Positions 1-8,278 of a stretch of DNA of 64,000 bases are shown in pieces. A program made the position numbers and the translations under genes. The stretch lies in contig NZ_JOFQ01000006.1 in assembly GCF_000718305.1 (NCBI RefSeq), positions 310,001 through 374,000 on the forward strand. The letters are read 5' to 3'. The DNA is from Streptomyces niger. GTDB taxonomy: Bacteria > Actinomycetota > Actinomycetes > Streptomycetales > Streptomycetaceae. Every line of letters starts with the position of its first letter. Position 1 is the first letter of the stretch. Below the pieces are notes generated by a model. The model was not told the origin of the DNA. It saw only the letters and a program-made list of their open reading frames with translations, and made no database searches.

Positions 1-568
1 GCGCCCCGGTGTCCTCCGCGCCCTCCACCGCCTCGTCCACGGTGACCGCGCTGCCGTCGGTGTCCGCCGCCCGCACGGCCTCGGTCACCGCGGCGAGATG
101 GCCCTCGTGGTCGTCCGCCTCGAAGAGCGCGAACGCGTCCGGCACCAGATGCGTACGGACCACCACCCGCCGGCCGGCGCGCTCCGCCTCCTCCTCGATG
201 AGCGCGACCGTCGGTTCCAGGGTGCTCGCCACCGTCGCGAGGACGGTGATCCGCTCGCCGCCCGCCACCGCGGCCGCGGCCATCGGCCGGTCCGCGCGCA
301 GCACCGGTACGCCGAGCTCCGCCCCGGCCGCCTCGGCGACGCCGCCGATCGTGGAACACGTGCACAAGGCGGCCGTCGCACCCTCGGCCACGGCCGCCGC
401 GAGGGCACCGCGCACGTCGTCGGCGACCGCTTCGGGACCGGCCTCGCGCGCCCGGTCGAGCAGCTCGGGATGGACGAGGTGACGGAGCTTCAGCGCGGGC
501 GCCTCCTCGTCGCGCAGCGCATCGAAGACGGGGACGTGGGCCGGTGAGGTGTGGAGGACGGCAAGCAT
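1..568 (-). CDS. Asp/Glu/hydantoin racemase-family protein, 3' end cut by window edge
   Basis: The frame starts at ATG 568 (MLAVLHTSPAHVPVFDAL) and stays open to base 1, so the C-terminus lies outside the window. Residues near 87-93 read CTCSTIGG, matching the cysteine-containing loop of the aspartate/glutamate racemase superfamily, and a second glycine-rich stretch (GGERITVLATVASTLEPT) fits the start of the second half domain. Members act on amino acids, hydantoins or maleate; which one cannot be told here. The gene is divergent from the GntR regulator at 818, with a palindromic operator candidate between them, so it may be a target of that regulator. No strong ribosome site is visible before ATG 568. 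Family call fairly sure, substrate unknown. Confidence 0.75.
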   Translation of the reverse strand, partial: MLAVLHTSPAHVPVFDALRDEEAPALKLRHLVHPELLDRAREAGPEAVADDVRGALAAAVAEGATAALCTCSTIGGVAEAAGAELGVPVLRADRPMAAAAVAGGERITVLATVASTLEPTVALIEEEAERAGRRVVVRTHLVPDAFALFEADDHEGHLAAVTEAVRAADTDGSAVTVDEAVEGAEDTGA

Positions 569-676
569 GCCGGCACCGTACCCGCCGGAAACGAACCAAT
601 GCCCCCCTGGTGTGCCACGCCCGGCCACCGTCCCTGACCGTGTTGAGTCGGTCACGCTACGGCATCGGATCGCCGA

Positions 677-690
677 TTGGTCTTGACCAA
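677..690. promoter_or_regulatory. DasR-box-like operator (TTGGTC-TT-GACCAA)
   Basis: Perfect 6-bp inverted repeat with a 2-bp centre in the divergent intergenic region between the racemase-like gene and the GntR regulator. Its core TGGTCTTGACCA differs at one base from the core TGGTCTAGACCA of the dre sites bound by DasR and related HutC-type GntR proteins. Autoregulation by the neighbouring GntR protein, or binding of a genomic DasR, is an inference. A second near-palindrome, CTTTAATAAAG, lies at 732-742. Confidence 0.5.
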
Positions 691-817
691 GGGTGGGGCC
701 GCCCATATCGTCGCAGGGATACTTCAACAACCTTTAATAAAGAACCGCTCAAAACCCGAGGTCACTCGGGGACACCCCCGGAGACGGACCGGGGAACCGG
801 CGATTGCGGAGGACAGG

Positions 818-1573
818 GTGGGGACCACGCAGCTCGACACGGTGCAGGAACCGAAGTACTGGCACCTCAAGACCGTGCTCAGTGACGCGCTCGACTCGGA
901 GTTCGCGGTCGGCGAGATCCTGCCGAACGAACGGGACCTCGCGGCGCGCTTCGGAGTCGCGCGGGCCACGCTCCGGCAGGCGCTCGAACAGCTCGAACTC
1001 GAAGGCCGACTGCAGCGCCGCCGCGGTGTGGGCACCACGGTCGCCCCGCCCCGTATGGGCGTGCCGGTGGCGGACCGGTCCGGCCACAGCTGGCCCGGCG
1101 CGCCCGGCGACGCCTGGCAGCCGGTCGACGCGGTCGCGGTGGACGGCGGTGCGGTCCCGGCGGCCGTCGCCGAGGCGCTGGGCACGGGCGCGGGGGACAC
1201 CCTGCACGTCGTACGGCGCACCCGGGTCGACCACGGTCAGCCGGTCGCGGCCGAACTGCTCTACGTACCGGCCGGATCCGTCCCCGGGCTCGTGGCGGAC
1301 GCCACCACCGGTCCGGTCGCCCGCGCCCGTGCCGTCCTGCACGAGTTGCAGCGGCTCGCACTGGACGGCGAGGAGCGCGCCGTGGAGCTCGGCTCCGCCC
1401 GCGCCGAGGACGCCAAGCAGCTGGACCGGCTGCCCGGCGCCCCCGTCCTGGTCGTCACCACGCGGTACGTGACCGGTGGCCGCACCACCGCCGTCGCGGT
1501 CTCCACGTACCGTGCCGACACCTGCCGCCTCACCTTCGGCGACCACGACACCCTGGACGTACTGCCCGGCTGA
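818..1573 (+). CDS. GntR family (HutC/DasR-type) transcriptional regulator
   Basis: 251-residue protein. An N-terminal winged helix of the GntR type covers about residues 20-85 (PKYWHLKTVL, ERDLAARFGVARATLRQALEQLELEGRLQRRRGVGT), followed by a UTRA-type effector domain (about 105-245) like that of HutC and DasR, which senses small molecules such as sugar phosphates or urocanate. GTG 818 is chosen because GGAGG at 808-812 lies 5 nt upstream; the frame is open further upstream (to 677) but that part shows no family resemblance and overlaps the operator candidate. Convergent with the ROK gene. Effector unknown. Confidence 0.85.
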   Translation: MGTTQLDTVQEPKYWHLKTVLSDALDSEFAVGEILPNERDLAARFGVARATLRQALEQLELEGRLQRRRGVGTTVAPPRMGVPVADRSGHSWPGAPGDAWQPVDAVAVDGGAVPAAVAEALGTGAGDTLHVVRRTRVDHGQPVAAELLYVPAGSVPGLVADATTGPVARARAVLHELQRLALDGEERAVELGSARAEDAKQLDRLPGAPVLVVTTRYVTGGRTTAVAVSTYRADTCRLTFGDHDTLDVLPG

Positions 1574-1602
1574 CCGTTCGTCAGCCGTCCCTGCCCGGCC
1601 GG

Positions 1603-1621
1603 CCGCCGGACCGCTCGGCGG
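1603..1621. terminator. Hairpin between convergent gntR and ROK genes
   Basis: CCGCCG, 7-nt loop, CGGCGG, set inside a larger GC-rich inverted repeat (CCGGCCG near 1597 with CGGCCGG near 1629). It lies between stop codons of two convergent genes. There is no T-run, as is usual in this GC-rich group. Confidence 0.4.
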
Positions 1622-1642
1622 TTCCGCGCGGCCGGCACCCGG

Positions 1643-2800
1643 TCACCGCCGGGCCGTGACCGTACCCTCCACCGCGAAGAGCTGTTCCTCCACGTGGTCG
1701 AGGGCCAGGCGCAGCGCGCCCGTCGCCACCACGGCCTCGCCGAGGACGGACAGGGCGACGTGGGGTGGCCGGAGGCAGTAGCGGGCCAGTTCCTCACGGA
1801 GCGGGCCGAGCACGCCGTCCAGTCCGGCCGCCCAGCCGCCGATGACGACGATCTCCGGATCGAGCGCGAGGACCAGCGCCGCGACGTCGTGGACCAGGCG
1901 TTGGAGGAAGCGCTGCACCGCGTCCCGGGCCTGTGCGTCGCCCTCGCGCGCGAGCGTGAAGACCTGCGCGACCTGCGCCTCGTCCAGCGGGTGCAGCGGT
2001 TCGCCGGTCGTCGACAGCAGCGTCTCGGGCGTCGCCTCCCGCCCCAGCAGGTGCAGCGCGCCGATCTCGCCGGCCGCCCCGCCGAACCCGCGGTGCAGCC
2101 GCCCGCCGATCAGCGACCCCGCGCCCGGACTCAGCCCCGCCAGCACGAACACCACGTCGTCCGAGCCCGCCGCCGCGCCCTTCCAATGTTCGGCGACCGC
2201 CGCCGCGTTGGCGTCGTTCTCCACCAGTACCGGGCAGCGGAACCACTTGCGCAGCCGTTCGCCCAGCGGCAGCCCCGTCCACCCCGGCAGTGCGGTACCC
2301 AGCCGTACCCGGCCGTCCGCCTCCACGATGCCGGGGCCCGCGACGCCCACCGCGCGCAGCGAATCGCGGGCCACGCCGGCCTGCAGCAGCAGATCGGCGG
2401 CGGTGTCCCGGACGCACGCCAGCCGCCGGTCGGCCGGCATCGCCTCGTCCACGTCGTGCTGGACCGAGCCCAGCACCCGCCCGCACAGATCGGAGAGCAG
2501 GGCCGAGACCCGGTGCGGGCCGATCTCGATGCCCAGCAGGTGCCCGGCCTCGGCACGGAAGCGGAAGCGGCGCGCGGGCCGGCCCTGCCGCCGCGCCGCG
2601 CCCTCGTCCGCCGGCGCCTCGACGACCAGCCCCGACTCGATCAGGCCCTCGACGACCCCTTCGACGGTCGGCCGGGACAGGCCGGTGAGCTCCACCAGTT
2701 GGGTCAGGGTCGCGGAGTCGGCGCCACGCAGCGCGTGCAGCACCACGGCGGAGTTGATCCGTCGCAGCAGAGAGGGGTCCCCGCCGGTGAGCCGCCCCAA
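1643..2800 (-). CDS. ROK family transcriptional regulator
   Basis: 385 residues from TTG 2800, preceded by GAGGGAG 7 nt upstream; the N-terminus then reads (M)GRLTGGDPSLLRRINSAVV, the usual beginning of a large Streptomyces ROK subfamily. An ATG at 2869 gives 23 more residues of low-complexity Arg. Residues 1-75 form a MarR-like winged helix; the rest is a ROK (NagC/XylR-type) domain with ENDANAAAVAE and GGAAGEIGALH. The zinc-site motif CxCGxxGCxE is not present (the region reads HLLGREATPETLLS), and the phosphate-loop Asp is Glu (IEIGPHRV), so a sugar-sensing repressor without kinase activity is more likely than an enzyme. Divergent from the gene at 2928. Confidence 0.88.
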   Translation of the reverse strand: MGRLTGGDPSLLRRINSAVVLHALRGADSATLTQLVELTGLSRPTVEGVVEGLIESGLVVEAPADEGAARRQGRPARRFRFRAEAGHLLGIEIGPHRVSALLSDLCGRVLGSVQHDVDEAMPADRRLACVRDTAADLLLQAGVARDSLRAVGVAGPGIVEADGRVRLGTALPGWTGLPLGERLRKWFRCPVLVENDANAAAVAEHWKGAAAGSDDVVFVLAGLSPGAGSLIGGRLHRGFGGAAGEIGALHLLGREATPETLLSTTGEPLHPLDEAQVAQVFTLAREGDAQARDAVQRFLQRLVHDVAALVLALDPEIVVIGGWAAGLDGVLGPLREELARYCLRPPHVALSVLGEAVVATGALRLALDHVEEQLFAVEGTVTARR

Positions 2801-2927
2801 CGTCCGTCTCCCTCGCCTCGGGTGTTTGCGGGATCGTAACCGGTCGGACGGCCGGCGGCGAGCCCACAACTGCGCTGGTCACGGCCTGTGACGACCGATT
2901 GTCAGAGGCAGGGTTTCTACTGGTGAC

Positions 2928-3440
2928 ATGACGAGGCAACAGATTTCCGGTCACCTGTCCGCTCACCTGTCCGCGATCGATGCCGCTCTCGCCGCGCCCG
3001 GCGACGCCGGCCGGCTGCTGACGCTCCGCAGAAGCGCGGAGTTCTGGGACCCGGACCCGGCGGACGAGCGGGCCGCCGCCGAGGAGTTCGAGGCGGAGCG
3101 GTCGGCGCTGGACGGGATGCTGTCCTCGCGCTGGGGGCCGCCCGGGGTGCTGGACCTGACGCCCCATCTGGAGCGGTCGGCGATGGGCTTACCGGTGCGG
3201 CCACCGCTGGCCGACCTGTCCGCGCTGACTCCGGCGGCGCATGTGTGGACGGTCGGGGAGTGCCGGGTGGCGACCGGCGTGGGACGGGCCGCCGAGTACC
3301 TGCCGTACGAGCTGGTCGCGGCGGTGTGGCCGGACAGCGAGGCGGGCCCGCCGCTGCCCCGCCAGGGCGGTCACTCCTCGGCGAACGCTGCCGCGCGCAG
3401 CCGGCCGTACTCCTCCGCCAGCGTGGTGGGGTTCCAATGA
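2928..3440 (+). CDS. Hypothetical protein with an antisense-derived C-terminal tail
   Basis: 170 residues from ATG 2928. Residues 1-145 are ordinary soluble sequence (EFWDPDPADERAAAEEFEAE, AAHVWTVGECRVATG) with codon use like the neighbours; no family recognised. The last 24 codons overlap, on the opposite strand, the 3' end of the mismatch glycosylase gene (3371-3440) and read as low-complexity Ser/Ala/Arg, so the original stop codon may have been lost by a small deletion or frameshift near 3365. Convergent overlap of this kind may still give a functional protein. Transcribed divergently from the ROK regulator. Confidence 0.55.
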   Translation: MTRQQISGHLSAHLSAIDAALAAPGDAGRLLTLRRSAEFWDPDPADERAAAEEFEAERSALDGMLSSRWGPPGVLDLTPHLERSAMGLPVRPPLADLSALTPAAHVWTVGECRVATGVGRAAEYLPYELVAAVWPDSEAGPPLPRQGGHSSANAAARSRPYSSASVVGFQ

Positions 3441-3922
3441 GCGTTCAGGCCGCTGGGGTTGGGCAGCACCCATATCCGGGCGCCGCCGATGGTCCGCTCC
3501 TGCGGCCCGACCTTGGCGTGCTTGTCGCCGAAGGCCGCGCGGTAGGCGGTGACGCCGGCGACCGCCAGCCAGGCCGGCCGCAGCCGGCGCACCTTCTCCT
3601 CCAGCTGGCGGCCGCCCTCCTCGAACTCCTCCGGCGCCAGTTCGTCCGCGCGGGCCGTGGCCCGCTGGACGACGTTGGTGATGCCGACGCCGTACCGCAG
3701 CAGCTCCTGCTCCTCGTCCGGCCGCAGCCGCCGGGGGGTGAATCCGGCGGCGTGCAGCGTGGGCCAGAAGCGGTTGCCGGGCCGGGCGAAATGGTGGCCG
3801 GTCACGGCCGACATCAAGCCCGGGTTGATACCGCAGAAGAGGACCCGGAGCCCGGTCGCTGCCACGTCCGGGACGAGGCGGCCACGAGCGGCTTCCAGTT
3901 CTTCGGGGGTGAATCGCGGCAC
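3371..3922 (-). CDS. mug: G/U mismatch-specific DNA glycosylase
   Basis: 183 residues from GTG 3922 (VPRFTPEELEAARGRLVPDV), with GGAG 4 nt upstream. The MUG/TDG signature is clear: LRVLFCGINPGLMSAVTGHHFARPGN near residues 29-54 carries the GINPG catalytic motif, and the second motif NPSGLNAH is near the C-terminus. The protein removes uracil or thymine opposite G to start base-excision repair. The stop is 22 nt downstream of the purB stop on the genome, so it is transcribed after purB and probably read through from it. Length is normal for the family. Confidence 0.9.
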   Translation of the reverse strand: MPRFTPEELEAARGRLVPDVAATGLRVLFCGINPGLMSAVTGHHFARPGNRFWPTLHAAGFTPRRLRPDEEQELLRYGVGITNVVQRATARADELAPEEFEEGGRQLEEKVRRLRPAWLAVAGVTAYRAAFGDKHAKVGPQERTIGGARIWVLPNPSGLNAHWNPTTLAEEYGRLRAAAFAEE

Positions 3923-3944
3923 GGCGCTCCGTTCTACGGGAGGG

Positions 3945-5378
3945 TCAGAGGATGGAACCGGGCGTGTAGGCCGCGGCCTCGGGGTGCGCCTTGGCGATCT
4001 TCTCGATGCGTGCGACCACGGCCGCCACCTGGTCGGCGGCGGCGCCGGTGAAGGACAGCTTGTCGGCCATCGCCGCGGCCAGCTGGTCGCGGTCCAGCGG
4101 GATCCGCTCGTCGGCGGCCAGCTTGTCCAGCAGCTCGTTGCGCTCGGCGCCCTGCTCGCGCATGGCGAGCGCGGCGGCCACGGCGTTCTCCTTGATCGCC
4201 TCGTGCGCGACCTCGCGGCCCACACCGGCGCGTACGGCACCCATGAGCACCTTCGTCGTGGCGAGGAAGGGGAGGTAGCGGTCCAGCTCGCGGGCGATGA
4301 CGGCGGGGAAGGCGCCGAACTCGTCCAGGACGGTCAGGAAGGTCTCCAGCAGGCCGTCCAGCGCGAAGAACGCGTCCGGCAGCGCGACCCGGCGGACCAC
4401 GGAGCAGGACACGTCGCCCTCGTTCCACTGGTCGCCGGAGAGCTCGCCGGCCATCGAGGCGTAGCCCCGCAGGATGACCATCAGGCCGTTGACGCGCTCG
4501 CAGGAGCGGGTGTTCATCTTGTGCGGCATCGCCGAGGAGCCGACCTGGCCGGGCTTGAAGCCCTCGGTGACCAGCTCGATGCCGGCCATCAGGCGGATGG
4601 TCTTGGCGAGCGAGGACGGCGCGGCGGCCAGCTGCACCAGGGAGGTGACCACGTCGTAGTCGAGCGAGCGGGGGTATACCTGGCCGACGGAGGTGAAGTT
4701 CTGCGCGAAGCCGAGGTGGGAGGCGATGCGCTGCTCCAGCTCGGCGAGCTTGCCGGCGTCGCCGCCGAGCAGGTCGAGCATGTCCTGCGCGGTGCCCACC
4801 GGGCCCTTGATGCCGCGCAGCGGGTAACGGGAGAGGAGGTCCTCCAGCCGGCCGTAGGCGACGAGCAGCTCGTCGGCGGCGGTGGCGAAGCGCTTGCCGA
4901 GGGTGGTGGCCTGCGCGGCGACGTTGTGCGAGCGGCCGGCCATGACCAGCTCGGCGTGCTCGCCGGCCAGCTTGCCGAGCCGGGCGAGGACGGCGACGGT
5001 GCGGTCCCGCATCAGTTCGAGGGAGAGGCGGACCTGGAGCTGCTCGACGTTCTCGGTCAGGTCGCGGGAGGTCATGCCCTTGTGGACCTGCTCGTGACCG
5101 GCGAGGGCGTTGAACTCCTCGATCCGGGCCTTCACGTCGTGCCGGGTGACCTTCTCGCGCTCGGCGATGGAGGCCAGGTCGACGTTGTCCAGGACTCGCT
5201 CGTAGTCGGCGAGGGCCTGCTCGGGCACCTCAACGCCGAGGTCCTTCTGTGCGCGGAGCACGGCGAGCCACAGCTTCCGCTCCAGCTTGACCTTGTACTC
5301 GGGGGACCACAGGACGGCCAGCTCCGTGGAGGCGTAGCGGCCGGCCAGGACATTGGGGATGCGGGGCTTTGCAGTCAC
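3945..5378 (-). CDS. purB: Adenylosuccinate lyase
   Basis: 477 residues from GTG 5378 (VTAKPRIPNVLAGRYAST). The fumarase/aspartase superfamily signature loop is present (GSSAMPHKMNTRSCERV), as are the catalytic His region (MAGRSHNVAAQATT) and the substrate motif TSRDLTENVEQLQVR. It cleaves SAICAR and adenylosuccinate in purine and AMP synthesis. Start: the frame is open far upstream without family resemblance; GTG 5378 gives the standard N-terminus. Followed 22 bp later by mug on the same strand. Upstream lies the 3' end of the deoR-type gene (59 bp gap). Confidence 0.96.
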   Translation of the reverse strand: MTAKPRIPNVLAGRYASTELAVLWSPEYKVKLERKLWLAVLRAQKDLGVEVPEQALADYERVLDNVDLASIAEREKVTRHDVKARIEEFNALAGHEQVHKGMTSRDLTENVEQLQVRLSLELMRDRTVAVLARLGKLAGEHAELVMAGRSHNVAAQATTLGKRFATAADELLVAYGRLEDLLSRYPLRGIKGPVGTAQDMLDLLGGDAGKLAELEQRIASHLGFAQNFTSVGQVYPRSLDYDVVTSLVQLAAAPSSLAKTIRLMAGIELVTEGFKPGQVGSSAMPHKMNTRSCERVNGLMVILRGYASMAGELSGDQWNEGDVSCSVVRRVALPDAFFALDGLLETFLTVLDEFGAFPAVIARELDRYLPFLATTKVLMGAVRAGVGREVAHEAIKENAVAAALAMREQGAERNELLDKLAADERIPLDRDQLAAAMADKLSFTGAAADQVAAVVARIEKIAKAHPEAAAYTPGSIL

Positions 5379-5437
5379 GTGAGCCGATTCTACTGTTCGT
5401 TTGCGCAGGCCAGTGCCACGGTCCGCATTGTGGCTTG

Positions 5438-6235
5438 CTACAACCGCACCGGGACGGCCGTGACCGGCACGCCCAGCTCCCGCACGGCCGCGGTCTCCGC
5501 CTCGTCCGTGCCGGTGTCGGTGAGCACCGCCTCGTACGAGGCGGCGTCCCCGTAGCAGTACGTCGCGGTCCTGCCGAACTTGGTGTGGTCGGCGAGCAGC
5601 AGGCTGCTCGCGGCGGCCGCCAGCATCGCCTCCTTGACCTCGACGAACTCCGGCAGTGGGTGGTAGAGCCGGCCGTCGTGCACCGCCGTCGCGGACATCA
5701 GCGCCAGGTCCGCGCGAATCCGGGACAGCGCCCGCGTCACCTCGGGCCCGGTGCAGGAGTGGAAGTCGCCCCGGTACTGCCCGCCGAGCAGCGTGACGTC
5801 CGCGGCGCCGGCCGACGACAGCCGCTGCGCCAGCCCCACCGAATTGGTGACGACCCGCACGCCCTCGGCCCCCGTCAGCGCGTCGGCCAGCGGGTACAGC
5901 GTGGTGGAGTCGTCGATCAGCACGGTGCTGCCGGGCCGGACGCGTTCCGCGGCGGCGGCGCACAGCGCCTCCTTGACCTCGCGGTTTGCGTCCACCCGGA
6001 AGCGGGTGGCGGTCTCCATGGTCAGCGCCGGGAAGGCGACCGCGCGCCCTCGCTCCTTGCGCAGCAGGCCGCGTACCGCGAGGTCGTCCAGGTCGCGGTG
6101 CATGGTCATCAGGCTGAGGTCGAAGTGCGCCGCGAGGGCGTCGATGCGGATCTCGCCCCGCTCGGCGACGTACCGCAGGACGTCCTGCCGGCGGTCCTCG
6201 ACGGCCGCCTGCGACAGCCGTGGCCTGGCGGACAC
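5438..6235 (-). CDS. DeoR/GlpR family transcriptional repressor
   Basis: 265 residues from GTG 6235, with AGGAGG 5 nt upstream. An N-terminal DeoR helix-turn-helix (residues 12-65; EDRRQDVLRYVAERGEIRIDALAAHF, LSLMTMHRDLDDL) is followed by the DeoRC sugar-phosphate sensor domain (VLIDDSTTLYPLA, VVTNSVGLAQRL, LLGGQYRG, LADHTKFG). It begins 32 bp after the stop of the polyol dehydrogenase gene on the same strand, so the two form an operon, and it probably represses that operon through the palindrome at 7383-7403. Effector is likely a phosphorylated sugar or polyol; not identifiable. Confidence 0.88.
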   Translation of the reverse strand: MSARPRLSQAAVEDRRQDVLRYVAERGEIRIDALAAHFDLSLMTMHRDLDDLAVRGLLRKERGRAVAFPALTMETATRFRVDANREVKEALCAAAAERVRPGSTVLIDDSTTLYPLADALTGAEGVRVVTNSVGLAQRLSSAGAADVTLLGGQYRGDFHSCTGPEVTRALSRIRADLALMSATAVHDGRLYHPLPEFVEVKEAMLAAAASSLLLADHTKFGRTATYCYGDAASYEAVLTDTGTDEAETAAVRELGVPVTAVPVRL

Positions 6236-6267
6236 CCGGGCCTCCTTCCTCGTGGGGCGGCGTGCCG

Positions 6268-7341
6268 TCAGGCGCCGGTGCGCGGCCGCGCACCGGGCTG
6301 CGGGCACACCACGGCCTTGATCGCCGTCGGGTCGGCGGCGCCCGCGGTGAGTGCCGCCACGCTGTCCTCCAGGCCGTACCGGTGGGTGACCAGCCGGGCC
6401 AGGTCGACCTCGCCGGCGGCGGCCAGCGCGACGGCGGTCGGCCAGGTGTTGGCGTACCGGAAGGTGCCGGTGACCTCGATCTCGAAGTTCTGCACGTGTG
6501 CCAACGGCAGCGGGATCGTGTCCCCGCCCATCCCGACCAGCACCGCGCGCCCGGCCCGGCCGAGCGCCCGCAACCCTTCCTCGGCGGCGGCCGGCGCGCC
6601 CGAGCACTCCAGCAGCACGTCCGGCTCGTAGCCGGTGTCGGCGAGCCGGGTCGTGCGCGCGTCCACGGTGGTCGTGGCGCCCAGCTCGCGGGCGACGGCG
6701 AGCCGCTCCGGCGCGACGTCGGTGACCACGACCTCGCTCGCCCCGAAGGCCCGCGCGGTCTGCAGCGCGACCAGCCCGATCGGTCCGGCGCCCGTCACCA
6801 GCACCCGCGAGCCGGGCCCGACCCGCCCCTTGCGGGAGGCCCAGACGCCGACGGAGAGCGGTTCGAGCAGCGCCGCGCCCTCCGCGCCGAGCGACTCCGG
6901 CACCGGGTGCGCGAAGTCCTCGTCGACGGCCACGTACTCGCACAGCGCCCCGTCCACCGGCGGCGTGGCGTAGAAGGACACGTCGGGGCAGAGGTTGTAC
7001 CGGCCGTGCCGGCACTGGGCGCAGCGGCCGCAGGGCACGCCGGGCTCGATGGACACCGGCCGGCCGACGGTGTGCCGGTCGGCGCCGGGCCCGAGTGCGA
7101 CGACGGTGCCGCCCGGCTCGTGCCCGAGGACCATGGGGGCGCGGACGACGAAGTCGCCGATCCGCCCGTGCTCGTAGTAGTGCACGTCGGAGCCGCACAC
7201 GCCGACCGCCTCGACGCGGACGAGCACCTGCCCGGGGCCCGGCCGGGGCACGGGGCGCTCCTGGATCTCCAGCTGCTTGGGCGCGACGAGCACGGCGGCG
7301 CGCATCGTCTCCGGGACGGCGTACTGAGCGGTGGTGGGCAT
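6268..7341 (-). CDS. Zinc-dependent polyol (sorbitol/L-iditol) dehydrogenase
   Basis: 357 residues from ATG 7341. Medium-chain zinc alcohol dehydrogenase: catalytic zinc ligands C50 in VGVCGSDVHYYEHGR and the GHE of VLGHEPGG, structural zinc cysteines in CGRCAQCRHGRYNLC, and a Rossmann nucleotide motif GAGPIGL. The combination VCGSDVHYYEHGRIGDF is typical of sorbitol/xylitol dehydrogenases using NAD. It oxidises a polyol to a ketose; exact substrate uncertain. First gene of a two-gene unit with the DeoR repressor. A 21-bp palindrome lies 42 bp before the start. Confidence 0.88.
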   Translation of the reverse strand: MPTTAQYAVPETMRAAVLVAPKQLEIQERPVPRPGPGQVLVRVEAVGVCGSDVHYYEHGRIGDFVVRAPMVLGHEPGGTVVALGPGADRHTVGRPVSIEPGVPCGRCAQCRHGRYNLCPDVSFYATPPVDGALCEYVAVDEDFAHPVPESLGAEGAALLEPLSVGVWASRKGRVGPGSRVLVTGAGPIGLVALQTARAFGASEVVVTDVAPERLAVARELGATTTVDARTTRLADTGYEPDVLLECSGAPAAAEEGLRALGRAGRAVLVGMGGDTIPLPLAHVQNFEIEVTGTFRYANTWPTAVALAAAGEVDLARLVTHRYGLEDSVAALTAGAADPTAIKAVVCPQPGARPRTGA

Positions 7342-7382
7342 GCGGCTTTTCTAGCAGAGGAATGCAGCGGGAAAGCAGAGTT

Positions 7383-7403
7383 GTTAACGCATTTTGCGAT
7401 AAC
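7383..7403. promoter_or_regulatory. Operator candidate for the polyol dehydrogenase-deoR unit
   Basis: GTTAACGCA, TTT, TGCGATAAC: 9-bp arms with one mismatch around a 3-bp centre, AT-rich against the background and placed 42-62 bp upstream of the dehydrogenase start, inside the only gap that could hold its promoter. Binding by the DeoR protein encoded at 5438-6235 is an inference from position. Confidence 0.55.
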
Positions 7404-7416
7404 TTCACGGTGGCTG

Positions 7417-8205
7417 CTAGGGGCCGGTCGGACCGTCCGGCTCGTACGGAAGGAGCTCGGGGCGCTTCGGCGGGCGGCCGTCGCCGCTCGACCGGCCCGT
7501 GAGCCGGCGGCCTATCCACGGCAGCAGGTGGGTGCGGGCGAAGCGGGCGTCCGAGGCGCGCCGGGCCACCCAGCCCGGCGGTACCGGCGGCGGCAGCGGC
7601 GCGTCCCACTCCGCCTCCGGTGGGAGCCCGAGCGCCTGCCACACCGCCTCGGCCACCCGCTCGTGGCCCTCGGCGGTCAGGTGCAGCCGGTCGTCGGCCC
7701 ACAGCCGCTGGTCGCCGAGCGACGCCGAGCCGTAGAGGTCCACGACGAGCGCGCCGTGCCGCCGCGCGACGTCGTCGATGTGGTCGAAGAGCGCTTCCAT
7801 GCGCGGCCGGAAGCGTTCCAGCACCGGCCCCTGTCGGCCGGGGCTGCGCATCAGTACGAGCTGCTTGCAGTGCGGCGCCAGTCGCGCCGCGGCCTCCTCC
7901 AGGAGCGCGCACACCCGCGCCACGTCGCACTTCGGGCGCAGTACGTCGTTCAGGCCGCCCACCAGCGTGACCAGGTCGGCGCCCATGGCGGCGGCCGCGG
8001 GCGCCTGCTCCTGGGCGATCTGCCCGATCAGCTTGCCGCGCACGGCGAGGTTCGCGTACCGGAAGCCGGGCGTCCCGGCGGCGAGGCGGGCGGCGAGCAG
8101 GTCGGCCCAGCCGCGGTACGAGCCGTCCGGCAGCGCGTCCGACATGCCCTCGGTGAAGGAGTCGCCGATCGCGACAAAACTGGTGTACTGAGCACTCATC
8201 TCCAT
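7417..8205 (-). CDS. SGNH/GDSL family hydrolase (esterase/lipase)
   Basis: 262 residues from ATG 8205 (MEMSAQYTSF); a second ATG at 8199 is possible. SGNH blocks in order: block I FVAIGDSFTEGMSD (Ser nucleophile, about residue 16), block II Gly in NLAVRGKL, block III VGGLNDVL, block V DRLHLTAEGHERVAEA (catalytic Asp and His). No signal peptide, so probably cytoplasmic. The C-terminal 60 residues after the catalytic His are rich in Pro/Arg. Substrate unknown. Stop lies 14 bp from the operator of the next gene on the same strand; promoter likely in the gap 8206-8278. Confidence 0.88.
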   Translation of the reverse strand: MEMSAQYTSFVAIGDSFTEGMSDALPDGSYRGWADLLAARLAAGTPGFRYANLAVRGKLIGQIAQEQAPAAAAMGADLVTLVGGLNDVLRPKCDVARVCALLEEAAARLAPHCKQLVLMRSPGRQGPVLERFRPRMEALFDHIDDVARRHGALVVDLYGSASLGDQRLWADDRLHLTAEGHERVAEAVWQALGLPPEAEWDAPLPPPVPPGWVARRASDARFARTHLLPWIGRRLTGRSSGDGRPPKRPELLPYEPDGPTGP

Positions 8206-8278
8206 GGCGCGAGCGATCCTATACGCAGTACAGGACCGCCCGCGCCGGGAGGTGCCGGCCGGCCTCCGGGCGACGCCG

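Noticed and set aside
3945..6293. 782-codon fusion of purB with an upstream frame
   Set aside because: The part upstream of GTG 5378 is antisense or out of frame to the DeoR gene; purB with a standard N-terminus starts at 5378.
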